42,368 bases of DNA from Flavobacteriaceae bacterium (lineage in GTDB: Bacteria > Bacteroidota > Bacteroidia > Flavobacteriales > Flavobacteriaceae), in the NCBI GenBank assembly GCA_030625995.1, contig DAOUPU010000001.1, forward strand, positions 1 to 42,368. Direction: 5' to 3'. The first letter of the stretch is position 1. Each line of letters opens with the position of its first letter. Below the pieces are notes generated by a model. It ran no database searches. It was not told where the DNA came from and saw only the letters and a list, made by a program, of their open reading frames with translations. Of this stretch, positions 17,147 to 25,221 are shown piece after piece. The translations under genes were made by a program, and so were the position numbers.

Positions 17147-17309
17147 AAAAAGCCTACATCGGTTATGGTTTTGTAAACTCCCTGAAACAGGTTTAGGACT
17201 ACATTATTGATCAAGTATCCCAGGTTTATATAGGCTCGCTTTTACAATAATAACTCATCCTTTTTAAATCAATAGTGTTGAGTTTATTAAACAAATAACT
17301 AATGTAGGC
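17147..17309 (-). ncRNA. ssrS: 6S-like RNA (ssrS analogue) between zapA and rny
   Basis: The gap between zapA and rny is not coding but is strongly structured on the minus strand. The 5' end GCCTACATTAGTTAT (17309-17295) pairs with ATAACCGATGTAGGC (17166-17152) to give a 15-position closing stem with one G-U pair and one mismatch, immediately followed by five T. Inside, AAACTC (17285-17280) pairs with GAGTTT (17180-17175), leaving internal bulges, and a small CCTG-TTT-CAGG hairpin sits at 17181-17191. A long rod of about 160 bases with a large central open region is the 6S RNA shape. Location next to zapA matches ssrS in proteobacteria and the 6S-Flavo class. Known 6S RNAs bind the housekeeping RNA polymerase holoenzyme. 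Exact ends are estimated. Confidence 0.8.
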
Positions 17310-17335
17310 AGTAATTGTTTTATTTTTAAGAACTT

Positions 17336-17626
17336 TTATATTTGAGAATCTAATACTTTATTAATTTCTCTTAATTTATTTTCAACTTTTTCGGCATCCG
17401 ACTCATTATAAATATTTTGTACCTCATGCTGTGATGCAAAATGAAGTGCGCACATTGCTAAAACATCCTGTTTATCTCTAACCGCATAATTTTCCTCAAA
17501 TTTTTTTATCAGCTTGTTAATTTTATCAACTGCTGTTCTAATACCTTCTTCTTCATCTTCCCCTTTTATCGTCAATGGATAAACTCTATTCCCGATGGTT
17601 ATTTTGATTCTAATTTTTTCGTTCAT
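17336..17626 (-). CDS. zapA: Cell division protein ZapA
   Basis: A 96-residue protein matching ZapA, which crosslinks FtsZ filaments at midcell. It has the N-terminal beta-strand pair (KIRIKITIGNRVYPLTI), then GIRTAVDKINKLIKKFEENY, and a C-terminal helix (DVLAMCALHFASQHEVQNI) that forms the dimer coiled coil. It lies seven bases after the coiled-coil gene at 17634-17927 and 27 bases before the 6S-like RNA. Confidence 0.9.
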   Translation of the reverse strand: MNEKIRIKITIGNRVYPLTIKGEDEEEGIRTAVDKINKLIKKFEENYAVRDKQDVLAMCALHFASQHEVQNIYNESDAEKVENKLREINKVLDSQI

Positions 17627-17633
17627 TCTCTAT

Positions 17634-17927
17634 TTAATTGCTCAAATGAACAATACACTTATCAATTTCACGAATTAACGTATTTATTTTGAGTTTCGCT
17701 AAATGTTTATCTTCTTTGCTGCCTACAATTGCATTTGCAACTTTTAATGATTCATGTTTACTTTCCAGATCACCAATTAATTGATGTTGTTTTAATAATT
17801 CTTCTTCCAATTTTTCTTTTTGTTCGATCAACTGTGCATTTTTAAGTTGTAAATTATTGTATTTATCCAACAATTTATTCAACTTTTTATCCAGTAAATC
17901 TACTAATTGAAATAAGTTATTCATCAA
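17634..17927 (-). CDS. Small coiled-coil protein upstream of zapA
   Basis: A 97-residue, highly charged protein without membrane segments. Residues about 8-65 show heptad-like Leu/Ile spacing (LVDLLDKKLNKLLDKYNNLQL, NAQLIEQKEKLEEELLKQ) typical of a parallel coiled coil. It is encoded directly before zapA with a seven-base gap, so it is very probably cotranscribed. A ZapB-like division partner is a reasonable guess based only on coiled coil and context. The protein starts with two Met codons, so the start may be 17927 or 17924. Confidence 0.75.
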   Translation of the reverse strand: MMNNLFQLVDLLDKKLNKLLDKYNNLQLKNAQLIEQKEKLEEELLKQHQLIGDLESKHESLKVANAIVGSKEDKHLAKLKINTLIREIDKCIVHLSN

Positions 17928-18050
17928 TTCAAAGAATCAAACAATTTCAACAAATTTAAGACAGATGAAACAATTAAACAACTATTTTGTGATTTTAAAA
18001 GAATATCGGAGCCATTCTGCTGTAATATAGTGGTTTAAAAATCTATTTTT

Positions 18051-18077
18051 TTGTGTCATTTCTAATTATTAATTTAG
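18051..18077 (+). promoter_or_regulatory. Promoter of the M23 peptidase gene (TTG and TAATTTAG)
   Basis: A -33 TTG (18051-18053), a 16-base spacer and a -7-like TAATTTAG (18070-18077, one mismatch to TAnnTTTG) lie directly before the ATG at 18085. The transcript would start about three bases before the ATG, so the leader is almost absent. Confidence 0.4.
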
Positions 18078-18084
18078 CAAAATT

Positions 18085-19782
18085 ATGCTAAATAAATTCC
18101 TGTTATTTTTACTTTTAATGCCCTTTGGTTTTGTTTTTTCACAAGGCGATTATCCTACTGACTACTTTGTAAATCCATTAGAAATACCATTGGTGTTGTC
18201 TGGTTCTTTCGGAGAATTGCGTTCTAATCATTTTCATTCTGGTTTTGACATTAAAACGCAGGGACAAAGTGGATTAAATGTGATCTCCTCGGCAAATGGG
18301 TATGTCTCAAGAATTAATGTGTCGCATTGGGGATATGGAAAAGCACTATATATAACGCATCCGAATGGTTATACAACTGTATATGGGCATTTAACAAAAT
18401 TTTCTCCTGAGATCGAAGCATATGTAAAGAAAAAACAATATGAAAAAGAATCGTTTCAAGTTAGATTATATCCCAAAGCCGGTGAGCTAGAGGTATCTCA
18501 AGGTGATGTTGTTGCCTTGAGTGGAAATTCAGGAAGTTCTGGCGGTCCGCATTTGCATTATGAAATTAGGGATGTTAAATCGAATATATTAAACCCAATG
18601 CTCTTTGGAATCAATATTCCCGATCATAAAAAACCAACCATACAAACGGCTTTTGCCTATTCAAAAAATGATTCTTCTCAAGTAAACCAATCCAATAAAA
18701 TAGTAAACCTTAATTTAAAAAGGCTTAGTAATGGCGATTTATTATCCAATACCATCTATGCATATGGCGATATTGGAATTGGGATCAACGCTTTTGACAG
18801 AATGGATGGTGCAATAAATAGAAATGGTTTATATGATTTGACAATGCGTGTGAATGGCACAAAAATATTTCAGTTTACTGCCGATAAATTTTCATTTAGT
18901 GAATCGAGATATATCAACACATATATTGATTATGAAAGATTTATTAATTTAAACCAACGAGTTCAAAAATGTTTCATTGAGTTACCTTCAAAAAAACTTA
19001 ACTTATATAAGACAATCGTTAATAAAGGCTTTTTACATGTAGGAGATAGTTTGGATTATAAAGTTGAAATCACAACGAAAGATTTTAGCGGGAATGTAAC
19101 GAATCTTACTATTCCTGTTCAGGGAAAAAAAGACAGCATAGCCTTGTCTGAATCAATAATTAAAACACCCTATTATTTTAAAGCAAATTTGGCTAATAAA
19201 ATTACGGATAGCATTGTAACGGTAACCTTTCCGAAAAATATTTTTTACGAAGATTTTTATTTTAATTATTCTTTCGTCAATGGTGTTGCAAATTTACACA
19301 GTCGCTCAGTTCCCGTTCATAATTATTTCAGAATTTCGTTTGATATCTCTAAATATTCAACTGATGAGATCGATAAAATGTACATTGCAAGAATTAATAA
19401 GCACGGTAAGCTGTATTACGTTGGTTCCCGTCACAAGGATGGCAAAATGTATACTTCTATAAAAAGTTTAGGAAAATACACCTTATCATCTGATTTAGAA
19501 AGACCTAAAGTATATCATTATAATTTTAAAAACAATCAGGCTCTAGGTAAAAAAAGGTATTTGAAAGTGCGTATCTCCGACACAGGTTCCGGTATAAAAT
19601 CTTATAGAGGTGAAATTGATGGCAAATGGGTTTTGATGGAATATGCCCCTAAATTGAGGACACTGAGCTATGATTTTGAAGATAAAAAACTAACTGGCTA
19701 TTATCATACTTTAAAGATAATTGTTACAGATAATGTCAATAATTCAACTACATTTACTACTTCATTTAGCAGAAAGAATTAA
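18085..19782 (+). CDS. Secreted M23-family (LytM-type) metallopeptidase
   Basis: A 565-residue protein with a signal peptide (residues 1-19, ending VFSQ). The M23 domain starts immediately. Zinc ligands are His51 and Asp55 in HSGFD and His158 in PHLHYE; His102 (YGHL) and His156 complete the active site. M23 enzymes cut peptidoglycan cross-bridges or peptide stems; all catalytic residues are present, so it looks active. Residues about 185-565 are beta-rich with no domain I can name firmly; the last 100 residues (LKVRISDTGSGIKSYRGEIDGKW) look Ig-like. The TonB-dependent receptor gene follows after 11 bases, so the two form an operon. Confidence 0.88.
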   Translation: MLNKFLLFLLLMPFGFVFSQGDYPTDYFVNPLEIPLVLSGSFGELRSNHFHSGFDIKTQGQSGLNVISSANGYVSRINVSHWGYGKALYITHPNGYTTVYGHLTKFSPEIEAYVKKKQYEKESFQVRLYPKAGELEVSQGDVVALSGNSGSSGGPHLHYEIRDVKSNILNPMLFGINIPDHKKPTIQTAFAYSKNDSSQVNQSNKIVNLNLKRLSNGDLLSNTIYAYGDIGIGINAFDRMDGAINRNGLYDLTMRVNGTKIFQFTADKFSFSESRYINTYIDYERFINLNQRVQKCFIELPSKKLNLYKTIVNKGFLHVGDSLDYKVEITTKDFSGNVTNLTIPVQGKKDSIALSESIIKTPYYFKANLANKITDSIVTVTFPKNIFYEDFYFNYSFVNGVANLHSRSVPVHNYFRISFDISKYSTDEIDKMYIARINKHGKLYYVGSRHKDGKMYTSIKSLGKYTLSSDLERPKVYHYNFKNNQALGKKRYLKVRISDTGSGIKSYRGEIDGKWVLMEYAPKLRTLSYDFEDKKLTGYYHTLKIIVTDNVNNSTTFTTSFSRKN

Positions 19783-19793
19783 AAAACATATCG

Positions 19794-22250
19794 TTGAAAG
19801 CAAATTTAATTTTTCTTTTTCTCTTATTATTGATCACGACCAATGTTTTATCACAAGAAGCAACGATTAAAGGAAAAGTTTTTGACAATCAGGGTAATCC
19901 AATAGAAAATGTTGCCGTTACACATGGCAGTTATGGGACATCAACAAATGCCAAAGGAGAATATTCGATGCAAGTTCCCGGAGGTAATACCATTGAAATT
20001 AAATTTAGTCATATTTCTTTTAAAACATATAGTAGAAGAGTTCGGACTCAGAAAGGAAAAACCCTGGAGTTTTCTCCTAAACTACAAGTAAAAAGGGAGG
20101 AAATTGATGAAGTGATTATAAAAGATGAGAAAGAAGAGGTTGAAGGTATTGTAAAAATAGAAGCCGAAATTGTAAAAGATCTCCCCAGCATTACTGGTGG
20201 TGTAGAAAACGTCTTAAGAACTTTGCCAGGTGTTAATTTTAATAATGAACTGAGTTCTCAGTACAATGTGAGAGGTGGGAGTTTTGAAGAGAATTTAGTT
20301 TATGTAAACGGCATTGAGGTCTATAGGCCTTTCTTGGTAAGGTCTGCAGCACAGGAAGGATTAAGTTTCATAAATCCAAACTTAACTCAAAATATCGACT
20401 TTTCGGCTGGTGGTTTCTCTGCCAAATACGGTGATAAATTGTCTTCTGTTTTAGATATAACCTACAAAAAACCTCAGGAGTTTAGCGTTGCTTTGGAAGC
20501 AAGTTTACTTGGAGCTTCAGTAACTTTAGGTGGGGCCACAAATAATCAAAAACTAAAAGGTATTTTAGGTGCCAGGTATAGTAATACCAGTTTGATCTTT
20601 AACAATTCGGATGTCAATGCTAACTTTAACCCTAACTACACTGATGTTCAAGGATATTTGTCCTATACTATCAGTGATCGATTTACACTTGATTTTTTGG
20701 GTTTATACTCTCTTAACAAATACAACTATACACCCATTTCGAGACAAACTAATTTTGGAGGCGTAATCAATCCTCAAGCCCTTGTTGTAAATTACAGAGG
20801 TAAGGAAGAAGATGAATATGAAACACTTTTTGGCGCTCTAACAGGTATTTATAGCGTAAATGACAATTTTACGCTAAATTTCACAACTTCAGCATATAAT
20901 ACGCATGAACAAGAGTATTTTGACATTTTAGCATTTTATGGAATTGGGGAAGTAAATACGGATTTAGGTTCAGAGAATTTTGGTGATATCGATTTTGTCC
21001 AGTCGATCGGGACACAATTGGATCATGCTAGAAATAATCTAAATGCAAAAATAGTCAATGCTTCCGTCAAAGGAACAGTCAGAAAAAATACCAATCTTGT
21101 TGAATTTGGAATAAAGTACCAATATGAGCAGTTCAAAGATCGTATTATTGAATGGCAGGTTATCGATTCCGCGGGTTTTTCCCTGAGACCTCCATATCTT
21201 CAACCAAAGAACGATGAGCCCTATTCTCCTTATACGGGAGCAATTATTCCATATATCAATGTTCGCGCTATCAATAATGTTATCACAAATAGAATTTCAG
21301 GATATGGCCAATGGAGCAAAAAAACTTCAATTAAAGAGAATATTGTTTGGTTTAATATAGGGCTTAGAGCACAGTATTGGAACGTTGCTCCTGTTGGAAT
21401 AAAATCAGAGAGTCAGTTTTTGTTAAGCCCTCGAGGAAAATTCACCATAAAACCAAATTGGAAAAATGAAACGTTTTTTAGAGTCTCGGCCGGGTATTAT
21501 CAGCAACCGGCATTCTATAGGGAAATGAGAGATTCTTTGGGAGTTGTTCATCCCGAGGTGAAAGCTCAAAAATCATTGAACATCGTTATAGGTTATGATT
21601 ATACCTTACAGATGTGGGACAGACCCTTCAAAATTGTAGCCCAAGCGTATTATAAAAAACTTAACGATGTAAATCCATTTACTATAGATAATGTTAAAAT
21701 AAGGTATCGAGCGAGAAACAATGCCATTGCTTATGCTACCGGGATCGATTTCAGGTTAAACGGTGAATTTGTTCCTGGCACCGAATCTTGGCTTAGTGTG
21801 GGTTATTTAGTTACTAAAGAGAATATTGATAACAGAGGATATATCTCGCGCCCAACAGACCAACGGTTAAAATTTGCAATTCTTTTTCAGGATTATGTGC
21901 CTAAAATTCCTCAATTAAAAATGTATTTGAATCTTGTATATAATACCGGTGTTCCAGGAGGATCTCCCTCCTATGCAGACCCATACCTGTACCAAAATCG
22001 ATTGAAGGATTATTTCAGATCGGATATTGGAATTTCTTATGTAATTGTCGATAGTCAAAATCCACCCAAAAAGAAATGGCAAGAAGTGTTCAAAGATTTT
22101 TCTGTTGGTTTGGAGTTATATAACATGTTTGATGTTCAAAATTCAATAACGAATACCTGGGTTAAGGATATCTCATCAAATCAATACGTAGCTATCCCTA
22201 ACTACCTTAGTGGTAGAATTTTAAATGTAAAATTTGCAATGAGGTTTTAG
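19794..22250 (+). CDS. TonB-dependent outer-membrane receptor with carboxypeptidase-like N-terminal domain
   Basis: An 818-residue outer-membrane protein. The start is TTG at 19794, which gives a proper signal peptide (MKANLIFLFLLLLITTNVLSQ). Residues 23-95 form the CarboxypepD_reg-like domain (IKGKVFDNQGNPIENVAV, STNAKGEYSMQVP). The plug follows (LPSITGGVENVLRTLPGVNF, QYNVRGGSFEENLVYVNGIE, AGGFSAKYGDKLSSVLDI), then the beta barrel ending in KFAMRF with a C-terminal Phe. No SusD-like partner follows, so it is not a typical polysaccharide-utilisation pair. The substrate is unknown. It shares a transcript with the M23 peptidase. Confidence 0.92.
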   Translation: MKANLIFLFLLLLITTNVLSQEATIKGKVFDNQGNPIENVAVTHGSYGTSTNAKGEYSMQVPGGNTIEIKFSHISFKTYSRRVRTQKGKTLEFSPKLQVKREEIDEVIIKDEKEEVEGIVKIEAEIVKDLPSITGGVENVLRTLPGVNFNNELSSQYNVRGGSFEENLVYVNGIEVYRPFLVRSAAQEGLSFINPNLTQNIDFSAGGFSAKYGDKLSSVLDITYKKPQEFSVALEASLLGASVTLGGATNNQKLKGILGARYSNTSLIFNNSDVNANFNPNYTDVQGYLSYTISDRFTLDFLGLYSLNKYNYTPISRQTNFGGVINPQALVVNYRGKEEDEYETLFGALTGIYSVNDNFTLNFTTSAYNTHEQEYFDILAFYGIGEVNTDLGSENFGDIDFVQSIGTQLDHARNNLNAKIVNASVKGTVRKNTNLVEFGIKYQYEQFKDRIIEWQVIDSAGFSLRPPYLQPKNDEPYSPYTGAIIPYINVRAINNVITNRISGYGQWSKKTSIKENIVWFNIGLRAQYWNVAPVGIKSESQFLLSPRGKFTIKPNWKNETFFRVSAGYYQQPAFYREMRDSLGVVHPEVKAQKSLNIVIGYDYTLQMWDRPFKIVAQAYYKKLNDVNPFTIDNVKIRYRARNNAIAYATGIDFRLNGEFVPGTESWLSVGYLVTKENIDNRGYISRPTDQRLKFAILFQDYVPKIPQLKMYLNLVYNTGVPGGSPSYADPYLYQNRLKDYFRSDIGISYVIVDSQNPPKKKWQEVFKDFSVGLELYNMFDVQNSITNTWVKDISSNQYVAIPNYLSGRILNVKFAMRF

Positions 22251-22303
22251 AAATTGACCCTTTAGAGCAAAAAAACATTTATCTGCACTATTTTTAAACC
22301 TTT

Positions 22304-22316
22304 TACTAATTTAGTA
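22304..22316 (+). promoter_or_regulatory. Palindrome and -7-like box upstream of the ECF sigma gene
   Basis: TACTAA and TTAGTA flank a single T, a perfect dyad. The sequence contains TAATTTAG, the same -7-like octamer seen before the M23 gene. It lies 18 bases before the TTG start of the sigma factor gene and may be the operon promoter, an operator, or both. Confidence 0.35.
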
Positions 22317-22334
22317 GTCCTAAAATTAAAAAAG

Positions 22335-22886
22335 TTGGAATTACAGGAATTAACCTTTATTGAACAGCTAAAGAATAAAGCAACTCAAGAAAAGGCTTTT
22401 CGCGAGTTAATATCCCTATATAAGGAACGGTTATATTGGCATATTCGCAAGATCGTTATAGTACATGATGATGCCGATGATGTTTTACAGAATACCTTCA
22501 TAAAGGTTTTTAAAAATATAGATGGCTTTAATGGTAAGAGCAAGATATTTTCCTGGATGTACAGAATAGCCACTAATGAAGCAATAACCCATCTGAACAG
22601 AAATTCAAAATTGAATACTATGAACAGCGTAGAACTTCAAAATAAACTGGTTGAGAATTTATATGCAGATGAATATTTTGATGGCGATGAAATACAATTA
22701 AAATTACAAAAGGCCTTAGCTACGTTACCTCAAAAACAGAGAATCATTTTTAATATGAAATATTTTGACAATATGAAGTATACGGACATATCTGACATTT
22801 TGGAGACATCAGTAGGGGCATTAAAGGCATCGTATTATCATGCCAGAAAAAAAATAGAAAAATTTGTATTGAATGAAACAAAATAA
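22335..22886 (+). CDS. ECF-type RNA polymerase sigma factor
   Basis: A 183-residue sigma-70 family protein with a TTG start (22335); no early ATG exists in frame. Region 2 is at about residues 20-90 (FRELISLYKERLYWHIRKIV, DDADDVLQNTFIKVFKNI, FSWMYRIATNEAITHLNR). Region 4 is at about 120-178 (ALATLPQKQRIIFNMKYFDN, MKYTDISDILETSVGALKAS, YHARKKIE). It lacks region 3, as ECF factors do. The next gene overlaps by 14 bases and encodes a single-pass membrane protein, the usual place for an anti-sigma factor. Confidence 0.94.
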   Translation: MELQELTFIEQLKNKATQEKAFRELISLYKERLYWHIRKIVIVHDDADDVLQNTFIKVFKNIDGFNGKSKIFSWMYRIATNEAITHLNRNSKLNTMNSVELQNKLVENLYADEYFDGDEIQLKLQKALATLPQKQRIIFNMKYFDNMKYTDISDILETSVGALKASYYHARKKIEKFVLNETK

Positions 22887-23463
22887 AAAAGACATATTGA
22901 ATAAATTGAAAGATGGAGGTACAGGATTTTCTACACCCAAAAATTATTTTGTTCAATTTGAATCAAATTTACAGGAAAATAAAAATAGTATAAAATCCGG
23001 GCTTATTGCCCCAGAAGATTATTTTGATCATGTTGAAGAATCAATATTACTCCGATTAAATATGAAAGTTAGCAGGTCAACCGGCTTTAACACACCGGAT
23101 AATTATTTTGAAAATATTGATCACAATATATTAGCCAATGTAAACAAAAAGAAACCTGAAAAAATAATTAATCTAATCACGAATAAGTATCTCAAAGTTT
23201 TGACTTATTCCATTGCGGCATCACTGCTTATTTTTTTTAGTTTAAAGATTTTAAACTCAGACGATAAACGGTTTGACATCGAAACAATTGAAATTTCTGA
23301 AATTGAAAGTTGGATGGATGAAGAGCTTATTTCATTTAGCAGTTATGAAATATCAGAAACTTTTGATGATATTTATCTTATCGGAGAAGTTAATTATACG
23401 GAAGATGAAATATTGAACTATTTGAATGAAGAAAATATTGAGAATTTAATAATAGAAAACTAA
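22873..23463 (+). CDS. Single-pass membrane protein, probable anti-sigma factor
   Basis: A 196-residue protein starting inside the end of the sigma gene. Residues 1-105 are cytoplasmic and contain three copies of a short motif: TGFSTPKNYF (17-26), SGLIAPEDYF (42-51) and TGFNTPDNYF (70-79), each followed by a helix ending in Leu. One hydrophobic segment lies at about 110-127. The C-terminal 65 residues are strongly acidic (ETIEISEIESWMDEEL, NLIIEN). I recognise no zinc-binding anti-sigma motif. The anti-sigma role is inferred from position, overlap and topology. Related PxxYF repeats occur in other Bacteroidota membrane proteins of unknown function. Confidence 0.65.
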   Translation: MKQNKKDILNKLKDGGTGFSTPKNYFVQFESNLQENKNSIKSGLIAPEDYFDHVEESILLRLNMKVSRSTGFNTPDNYFENIDHNILANVNKKKPEKIINLITNKYLKVLTYSIAASLLIFFSLKILNSDDKRFDIETIEISEIESWMDEELISFSSYEISETFDDIYLIGEVNYTEDEILNYLNEENIENLIIEN

Positions 23464-23466
23464 GCA

Positions 23467-23931
23467 ATGAAAAAATTAACATTATTCATTCTGATCTTAT
23501 TGTCTGGACTAAATAATTTAACAGCGCAGCAAAACAGAGATAAACATGAAAATTTCAGGGCATATAAAATCGCTTATATCACGCAACAATTGGATCTGAG
23601 CCCAACTGAAGCAGAAAAATTTTGGCCGTTGTATAATGAATTCGGAAAACAGTTCTACCAATTAAAAGTGATTGATACAAGAGATATCAAAAGAAAGATC
23701 AAAGAAAGTGGTGGAATAGATACTTTGAGTGAGGGAGAGGCGCATGAATATGTTAGCATTTTGCTCAATGCAGAAGAAGAAATTGTTAAATTAAAAAAGA
23801 AATTTTATGATCGATTAAAAAACGTTTTATCTTCAAATAAAATATTAAAACTATATAGCGCTGAAAATGAATTCAATAGGAAACTACTTTCCGAGTTTCG
23901 AAAAAACAAAACTAAAAATCAATCCAATTGA
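23467..23931 (+). CDS. Secreted Spy/CpxP-like helical protein
   Basis: A 154-residue protein with a signal peptide (MKKLTLFILILLSGLNNLTAQ). The mature part is entirely helical and charged. It includes YITQQLDLSPTEAEKFWPLYNEF, the L-x-L-[ST]-x-x-[EQ]-[AR]-x-x-[FL] pattern of periplasmic LTxxQ/Spy-like sensors, and a basic C-terminal tail. It starts three bases after the anti-sigma-like gene and completes a sigma / membrane protein / periplasmic protein set. In analogous systems such proteins sense or buffer envelope stress. Here that is inference from context. Confidence 0.75.
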   Translation: MKKLTLFILILLSGLNNLTAQQNRDKHENFRAYKIAYITQQLDLSPTEAEKFWPLYNEFGKQFYQLKVIDTRDIKRKIKESGGIDTLSEGEAHEYVSILLNAEEEIVKLKKKFYDRLKNVLSSNKILKLYSAENEFNRKLLSEFRKNKTKNQSN

Positions 23932-23964
23932 AATTTATAAGATATTGAGTATGTCATGGACCAA

Positions 23965-23977
23965 CCTTATTATAAGG
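23965..23977. terminator. Weak hairpin between convergent genes
   Basis: CCTTAT and ATAAGG flank one T, with T-rich sequence on the plus side (AAATTTTCTTG). It lies between the stop codons of the Spy-like gene and the response regulator. The stem is short, so terminator function is uncertain. Confidence 0.3.
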
Positions 23978-24022
23978 AAATTTTCTTGTTAAGAGATAAT
24001 TGAGCTCTGATCTGCTGTTAAA

Positions 24023-25186
24023 TTATTTTCTGGCAAATAAAATCACATCATTTGCACTAATCTCATCCTCTCCAAGAATCAACAAGCGTTCTACCACATT
24101 TCTTAATTCACGTATGTTACCCGACCAGTTATATTTTTGTAAGAGTGCTATTGCTTTTGTGCTGAATTTTTTCGGTGTAGTTCCTTGTTCCTCAGAAATT
24201 TTATCTACAAAATAATTTATTAATATAGGTATATCATCATTTCTTTCACTCAAAGATGGAACATGAATTATTATAACCGCCAGCCTGTGATATAGATCTT
24301 CCCTAAATTTACCTTCGCTGATCTCCTTCATTAAATTCTTATTTGTTGCAGCTAATACTCTGACATCCACCTTAATATCTTTATCACTCCCTACCCTGCT
24401 GATTTTATTTTCTTGCAAAGCTCTTAACACTTTAGCCTGAGCGGATAAGCTCATGTCTCCAATTTCGTCCAAAAAAATAACTCCGCCATTTGCTGCTTCA
24501 AATTTTCCTGCTCTATCTTTATTTGCACCCGTAAACGAGCCTTTTACATGTCCAAATAACTCACTCTCAATTAACTCTGATGGAATAGCAGCACAATTAA
24601 CTTCAATCATCGGTCTTTTTGATCTGTTGCTTTTTTGATGAATCCAATGCGCAACTAATTCCTTTCCTGTGCCATTATCACCTGTAATCAATACTCTTGC
24701 GTCCGTAGGAGCTACTTTTTCTATTATGTTTTTAATATTTGAAATAGCCTCACTCTCCCCTATCATTTCATAATTTTTATTGACAATTCTTCTCAATTTT
24801 TTGTTCTCAACAACCAATTGTTTTTTATCCAAAGCATTTCTAATAGCGTTAAGCAACCTGTTTAAGTCCGGTGGTTTAGAGATATAATCAAATGCCCCGA
24901 TTCGCATCGTTTCAACTGCCGTTTCCAATTCGCCATGACCCGATATCATAATAAAAGGAATTTCAGGTTTGATTTTTTGAGTTTTGCTAAGGACTTCTAC
25001 ACCATCCATTTTTGGCATCTTTATATCGCAAAGAACTAAATCAAAATCTTCTTTTTGGATCATATCAAATCCAGAACAACCATCTTCAGCTTCTTCGATT
25101 TGATAACTACTATTTTCTTCTTTGATGATTTTTACAAGAACGCGGCGAATTGCCGCCTCATCTTCTATTACTAATATTTTACTCAT
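24023..25186 (-). CDS. NtrC-type sigma-54 response regulator lacking a DNA-binding domain
   Basis: A 387-residue protein. Residues 1-120 are a receiver domain with phosphoacceptor Asp54 (LCDIKMPKMDG), acidic pocket EDE (8-10) and Lys104. Residues about 140-385 are an AAA+ sigma-54 interaction domain with Walker A GDNGTGKE (169-176), GSFTGA (216-221, a variant of the GAFTGA loop), Walker B GGVIFLDEIGD (234-244) and the arginine-finger region. The protein ends just after the AAA+ lid (NIRELRNVVERLLILGEDEI), so the Fis-type helix-turn-helix is absent. HTH-less versions recur in Bacteroidota. No histidine kinase gene lies beside it. It starts 35 bases after the ABC permease gene and may share its transcript. 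Confidence 0.92.
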   Translation of the reverse strand: MSKILVIEDEAAIRRVLVKIIKEENSSYQIEEAEDGCSGFDMIQKEDFDLVLCDIKMPKMDGVEVLSKTQKIKPEIPFIMISGHGELETAVETMRIGAFDYISKPPDLNRLLNAIRNALDKKQLVVENKKLRRIVNKNYEMIGESEAISNIKNIIEKVAPTDARVLITGDNGTGKELVAHWIHQKSNRSKRPMIEVNCAAIPSELIESELFGHVKGSFTGANKDRAGKFEAANGGVIFLDEIGDMSLSAQAKVLRALQENKISRVGSDKDIKVDVRVLAATNKNLMKEISEGKFREDLYHRLAVIIIHVPSLSERNDDIPILINYFVDKISEEQGTTPKKFSTKAIALLQKYNWSGNIRELRNVVERLLILGEDEISANDVILFARK

Positions 25187-25221
25187 GCTTTATATATTCC
25201 TCAAGATAAGGGTGTTATTAA

